Notes under the pieces: generated by a model
Seen by the model: only the letters and a program-made list of their open reading frames with translations
What the model was told of the DNA's origin: nothing
Database searches by the model: none
Part shown: piece by piece, positions 60,289 through 64,000 of the stretch
How positions within the stretch are numbered: position 1 is the stretch's first letter
Layout of the letters: every line of letters begins with the position of its first letter
Assembly (NCBI GenBank): GCA_026393985.1
Contig: JAPKZB010000001.1
Coordinates: 21,075-85,074 of the forward strand
Direction of reading: 5' to 3'
Length of the DNA: 64,000 bases
DNA from: Acidobacteriota bacterium
Lineage (GTDB): Bacteria > Acidobacteriota > Terriglobia > Bryobacterales > Bryobacteraceae
Translations under genes and position numbers: made by a program

Positions 60289-62937
60289 ATGTCGGAATCG
60301 GCCAAAGTCGAGAGTCGGAAACCCGCCGCGGGCAGTTCGTTGCCGTGGCGCGCCCGGATCTTTGTGGGGCTGATGATTACTCTGGCGGTGCTGTCCTTCT
60401 TCGACGCCGCCGGGCGGCAGGAATCCTGGCAGGTCTGGCGTTTTACGCTGTACCTGGCGATGTCGGTGGTCGCCTCGGCCATGAAGGTGGGTTTGCCGGG
60501 CGTCCGTGGCAACATGTCGGCGAACGTGTTCTTTTTCATGTTCAGCATCGTGACGCTGTCGAGCCTGGAGACGCTGACCATCGGCATCTTCTCCGCGATG
60601 GCGCAGACTTTGTGGCGCCCGAAGTCGAAGCCCAACTGGGTGCGGGCCGGTTTTAACTGTTCTCTGATCGTGCTGGCGATTTGGATGGGTTGGCGGGTGT
60701 TCCATCTGGGTCCGGTGTTCGGGGTGACGCTGCCGCATTACGTGCGCCTGTTTCTGATGGCGGCAGCCTACTTCGTCTGCAATGTCGTGCCAGTGGCCAT
60801 GATCGTCAGCTTAAGCGAGGGTCGCTCCCTCGTGAAGATCTGCCGCGATACCTACTTCTGGACCATCAGCAACTACCTGCTCGGAGCGGCGGTGACGGCC
60901 ATCCTTGAGGCCGTCGAAATGACGATGGGCTGGGAGGCCATCGCCCTGATCGTCCCGGTCCTTTATATGACCTACCGCGTCTACAGCCAGTATCTCGGCC
61001 AGGTGGTCGCTGAAAAGTCCCAGGCTGAGTTCGAACGGGCCCAGGCGGATGCCCAGCGCGCCCACGCCGAAGATGTCTCCGCCCTCCACCTGCGCACGAT
61101 TGAAGCCCTTGCCCTCGCCATTGAAGCCAAAGACCAGACCACGCACGACCATCTCCAGCGCGTGCAGATCTACTGCATCGAGTTGGCCAAACTGATGAAA
61201 CTGGGCGAGGCCGAGATCCAGGCCCTCCAGGCCGCCGCTCTCCTGCATGACATCGGCAAGCTGGCCGTGCCGGAGCACATCATCTCAAAGCCCGGAAAAC
61301 TGACGCGAGAAGAGTTCGAGAAGATGAAGATTCATCCCGTAGTCGGCGCCGAAATCCTTCAGCATGTGCAGTTCCCCTATCCGGTCGAACCCATCGTGCG
61401 CCATCATCACGAGCGGTGGGACGGTACCGGCTACCCGGCGGGTTTGAAGGGCGAAGACATCCCGATCGGGGCGCGCATCCTGGCCGCCGTCGATTGCCTG
61501 GACGCCTTGGCCAGCGACCGCCAGTACCGCAAAGCCCTGCCGCTCGATGACGCCATGGCGGAAGTGGTGAAGATGGCGGGCCGCAACTACGACCCGCAAG
61601 TGGTGGAACTCCTGCATGCCAACTACCGGGAATGGGAGCCCATGACCCGTCCGGCGACCAATCCGAGAACCAAACTGTCCACCAATATTCGCGTCGAGCG
61701 GGGCGAGAGTCCGGCCACCGGACTGGCGGCCAGCGGCGAGTCCGGTGCGGGCTTGACGAGATCGACCGAGTTCCTCTCCTCGATCGGGGCCGCGCGGCAC
61801 GAGGCGCAGGTTTTCTTCGAACTCACGCAGGATATGGGCAGCACCCTGGCGCTTGACGAAATGCTCAGCATCGTCGCGCTGCGGCTCAAGAAGTTGATCC
61901 CGCACGACAGTCTCGCCGTCTATCTCAAAAAAGACGGCGAACTGGAACCGGCCTTTGTCGCCGGCGATGACTTCCGGCTCTTCTCCTCCCTGCGGATTCC
62001 CCTCGGACAGGGGTTGAGCGGCTGGGTCGTTACCCATCAGCAGGCCATCGTCAACGGCAATCCGGCCATGGAGACGAGCCACCTGGCCGATCTGAGCAAA
62101 GACAGTAAGCTGCAAGCGGCGCTTTGCATGCCCTTGGGCGATGGAGAAAACACGACGGGCGTCCTCGCGCTGTACTCCGCCGCTAAGGACTCCTTCACCC
62201 AGGATCACCTCCGCGTCGTGATGATGATCGGCTCGAAGCTGTCGCAGTCGATCCAGAACAGCCTCGTCCTCCGCCGCGCCGAGGACACCTCACTCACGGA
62301 CTACCTCACCGGACTGCCCAACGCCCGGTCGCTGTTCCACCACCTCGATGAGGCCTTGAAGAAGCACCCCCTCCTGAGCGTCCTGGTCTGCGACTTGGAT
62401 GGGTTCAAAGGAATCAACGACCGGTTCGGGCATCAGGAGGGTGATCGCTTGCTCAAAGAGGTCGCCGGGGCGTTGAAGCTTTACTGCCGCGTCGATGACT
62501 ACGTGGCGCGGATGGGCGGCGATGAGTTTGTCATTATGCTCCCTGGCATGGATGCCACCGAAAATCCCGACAAGCTCGACACGATCATTGGCGCGGTCGA
62601 AGCCGTTGGCATTGAACGCTACGGCAAGGTGGCTGTATCCCTCAGCATCGGCGTCGCCATCGCCCCCCAGGACGGCACCGAACAGGATAAGATCATCGCC
62701 GCCGCCGATCGCCGGATGTACAAGATCAAGGCCAAACGGAAAGGACAAAGAGCTCTCATCGAGGAGACCGAACCCAAGCTGCCTACCCCGCCGGAAATCG
62801 AAAGCAAGCCCACCGACACAGCCAGCCTCGCCAGTCTTCACGTCATTCCCGGCCCCGGGGAGGAGCGTCGCCTGGCGTTGCTCGGCCCTTCCACCGATCT
62901 TGTCGCGGTCGTGCAGAGAAACGATCCCACCATCTGA
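60289..62937 (+). CDS. Membrane HD-GYP / GAF / GGDEF c-di-GMP protein (B)
   Basis: An 882-residue protein with about seven N-terminal membrane segments (15-245) of a MASE-like domain related to protein A. A charged helix (EKSQAEFERAQADAQRA) leads to HD-GYP with ALLHDIGKLAVPEHI (about 320) and the complete HHHERWDGTGYPAG (about 375). GAF (about 505-655) contains DMGSTLALDEMLSIVALRLK and LRIPLGQGLSGWVV. GGDEF has ARMGGDEFVIMLPG (about 743) intact, then a variable tail. Both synthesis and hydrolysis of c-di-GMP look possible. It lies 196 nt after subtilase 4 on the same strand. Start ATG 60289 follows GATAGGTGGATAG. Confidence 0.93.
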   Translation: MSESAKVESRKPAAGSSLPWRARIFVGLMITLAVLSFFDAAGRQESWQVWRFTLYLAMSVVASAMKVGLPGVRGNMSANVFFFMFSIVTLSSLETLTIGIFSAMAQTLWRPKSKPNWVRAGFNCSLIVLAIWMGWRVFHLGPVFGVTLPHYVRLFLMAAAYFVCNVVPVAMIVSLSEGRSLVKICRDTYFWTISNYLLGAAVTAILEAVEMTMGWEAIALIVPVLYMTYRVYSQYLGQVVAEKSQAEFERAQADAQRAHAEDVSALHLRTIEALALAIEAKDQTTHDHLQRVQIYCIELAKLMKLGEAEIQALQAAALLHDIGKLAVPEHIISKPGKLTREEFEKMKIHPVVGAEILQHVQFPYPVEPIVRHHHERWDGTGYPAGLKGEDIPIGARILAAVDCLDALASDRQYRKALPLDDAMAEVVKMAGRNYDPQVVELLHANYREWEPMTRPATNPRTKLSTNIRVERGESPATGLAASGESGAGLTRSTEFLSSIGAARHEAQVFFELTQDMGSTLALDEMLSIVALRLKKLIPHDSLAVYLKKDGELEPAFVAGDDFRLFSSLRIPLGQGLSGWVVTHQQAIVNGNPAMETSHLADLSKDSKLQAALCMPLGDGENTTGVLALYSAAKDSFTQDHLRVVMMIGSKLSQSIQNSLVLRRAEDTSLTDYLTGLPNARSLFHHLDEALKKHPLLSVLVCDLDGFKGINDRFGHQEGDRLLKEVAGALKLYCRVDDYVARMGGDEFVIMLPGMDATENPDKLDTIIGAVEAVGIERYGKVAVSLSIGVAIAPQDGTEQDKIIAAADRRMYKIKAKRKGQRALIEETEPKLPTPPEIESKPTDTASLASLHVIPGPGEERRLALLGPSTDLVAVVQRNDPTI

Positions 62938-62982
62938 GGTTCGCCCCCCGGCACCAGGACCGGCTTTCTCCCTCTCCGCACC

Positions 62983-63010
62983 GCCGGTTTCCCGTCTTAG
63001 CGAAACCGGC
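62983..63010 (+). terminator. Hairpin after the HD-GYP gene B
   Basis: Arms GCCGGTTTC (62983-62991) and GAAACCGGC (63002-63010) form 9 bp with a 10-nt loop, 46 nt past the stop. No T-run; possible terminator. Confidence 0.45.
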
Positions 63011-63095
63011 TGGAACGATTGCCCTGGAGCCGTGTTTCGCTCACCGGTCGGGCGCAAATCCGAACCCGCCCGGAGATCAGAAAAGATCACATCGT

Positions 63096-63600
63096 GTTAT
63101 CCAGGGCGGGGCAATCGTACTGCTGCTCACCGCGGCCGCCTGCAGCCAGCGAGCCGGGCTCGGGCTGCCACTGCCGGGCTTGACACCGGCCCACATCGCC
63201 CGGTTTGACTCCCGAAGACAGGACTTCTTCGGCGCAGAGGGACCCACCGACGGGCTCGGCCCCGCTTGCAACGGCCGAAGTTGCGCGCATCGCCACTCCG
63301 TGCCGCCGATTGGCGGGATCGGTAACCAGGCCGTCACCCGGGCCGGCGTCCTGACGCAGGGCATCTTCATCGAACCCGTCAGCGGAAGCCTGATCCACAA
63401 GTTTTGCAACCCCGGCCAACGCCCACGTCGTCGCCACCCATATCTCGGCGGCCATTCCCGCGAAAGCGATTCGCCCCCTGGCCGACAATCCTCCCCCGAA
63501 CCCCGATGGCATACGCGGCCGCGCGGCCCTCGTCTTCGATCCGGCGTCGCGGACGCAACGCATCGGCCGGTTCGGCTGGAAGGCGCAGGTTGCCACCTGA
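63096..63600 (+). pseudogene. Decayed di-heme oxidoreductase (DUF1111 family)
   Basis: One frame gives AIVLLLTAAACSQRAGLGLP, then LTPAHIARFDSRRQDFF, GPTDGLGPACNGRSCAHRHS and VPPIGGIGNQAVTRAGVL, closing with GSLIHKF. Near 63410 the match moves to another frame: NPDGIRGRAALVFDPASRTQ then RIGRFGWKAQVAT before TGA (63598-63600). The order and spacing fit DUF1111 di-heme oxidoreductases, but the middle is shortened, the C-terminal half is absent, no start codon remains, and the first haem motif CxxCH has become CAHRH (63282-63296; the second Cys is CGC instead of TGC). It is a pseudogene. Nothing else is supported between 63600 and the transposase remnant. Confidence 0.7.
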
Positions 63601-63761
63601 ATTATGCACAGCAGGCATAGCCGCCGCCTCCCGCGTGCCGGAAGCCTCGCAGGGGTGGATGAAAGGCGGTGTTCTGTGACGTGTTTTGACCTTGTTTTGA
63701 CCTTGGATAGTCCTCCCTTCCGCCCTGGTTTGCGCCGGGCGGAGGCGCCGTGCATAAATCT

Positions 63762-64000
63762 CTATGCGCGAAGCGGCGTGTTCACCACTGGCATAAAGCC
63801 ATCCATCTTCTTTTCAATCAACCGCAGCCGCACCATCAACCGGTCGAATCGATCCCGCTCCTGGTATTGATATCCAAAGTGTATTGAGATCCAAAGTGAA
63901 TCTCCGTCTGCCCACCATGGCGCGTGATCTTGGCCGCCAAATACAGCAGCCGCAATCGAGTCGTCGCCACCGTCCGATGCCGCAACTCCGGCACCGTCAC
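63762..64000 (-). pseudogene. C-terminal fragment of a DDE transposase (IS1380-like), frameshifted
   Basis: Reading the minus strand from 64000: VPELRHRTVATTRLRLLYLA, AKITRHGGQTEIHFGSQY, a pattern like the C-terminus of IS1380/IS4-type transposases (TxRLxLLxxxAxxxRxxR). The frame hits TGA at 63836-63838 after a 17-bp tandem duplication. Without that duplication the frame would run on as QERDRFDRLMVRLRLIEKKM and end at TAG 63762. The upstream part lies outside the window. Family assignment is tentative; DDE transposase C-terminus is likely. Confidence 0.5.
63865..63898. repeat. 17-bp direct tandem duplication
   Basis: TATTGATATCCAAAGTG (63865-63881) is followed directly by TATTGAGATCCAAAGTG (63882-63898), one mismatch. 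Its length is not a multiple of three and it shifts the transposase reading frame. Confidence 0.9.

Overview
The window looks like chromosomal DNA of an Acidobacteriota bacterium, most likely the Solibacter/Bryobacter (Solibacteres) side. The evidence is high GC with strongly C-ending codons, an Oar-like TonB receptor with a carboxypeptidase-regulatory plug, paired Planctomycete-cytochrome (DUF1549/DUF1553) and DUF1501 genes, Tat-exported small-molecule enzymes, an RRNAQ-STGPK family protein, and subtilases ending in LWGD hexapeptide repeats. This is inferred from gene content; no rRNA or tRNA gene was found.

Layout. 1-753: decayed IS1380-type transposase. 851-12.9 kb: coiled-coil membrane protein, thymidine kinase, methyltransferase, PQQ dehydrogenase, DoxX, PhoD phosphatase, Oar-like TonB receptor, amino-acid permease. 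12.9-17.4 kb: UvrD/PcrA helicase with a tiny basic protein coupled to its stop, a 53-aa ORF behind a palindrome, and an ECF sigma / anti-sigma-like / CpxP-like set. 17.4-18.0 kb: rpmE (L31) preceded by a promoter, a roughly 215-nt structured transcript and a terminator. 18.2-24.8 kb: 17-bp tandem repeat, MFS protein, clpB and lon. 24.9-30.6 kb: outer-membrane protein, cupin, amidase, M19 dipeptidase, an unknown family and SMP-30. 30.8-44.2 kb: three LWGD-repeat subtilases, a peptide ABC importer and a membrane HD-GYP/GGDEF protein. 44.7-48.8 kb: DUF1549/1553 plus DUF1501 pair. 48.9-54.1 kb: MFS-SDR-E1-E2 operon of a 2-oxoacid-dehydrogenase type complex. 54.1-58.1 kb: PIG-L deacetylase facing an amidohydrolase / TIM-barrel isomerase / SelA-like operon. 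58.3-62.9 kb: fourth LWGD subtilase and a second HD-GYP/GAF/GGDEF protein. 63.1-64.0 kb: pseudogene of a di-heme (DUF1111) oxidoreductase and another transposase remnant.

The most notable signal is the subtilase family. Four secreted S8 proteases each end in tandem (V/L)LWGD(N/S) hexapeptides. In two places such a protease is followed, on the same strand, by a polytopic membrane HD-GYP-GAF-GGDEF protein (42.3-37.7 kb and 58.3-62.9 kb). A peptide importer, an M19 dipeptidase and an amidase lie among them, which fits extracellular proteolysis linked to c-di-GMP control and peptide uptake; that functional link is inference. One of the four proteases carries an in-frame amber codon in its prodomain. 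The second notable signal is the rpmE leader, which has a near-complete 13-nt Shine-Dalgarno sequence, a 16-codon ORF, long-range pairing and an intrinsic terminator.
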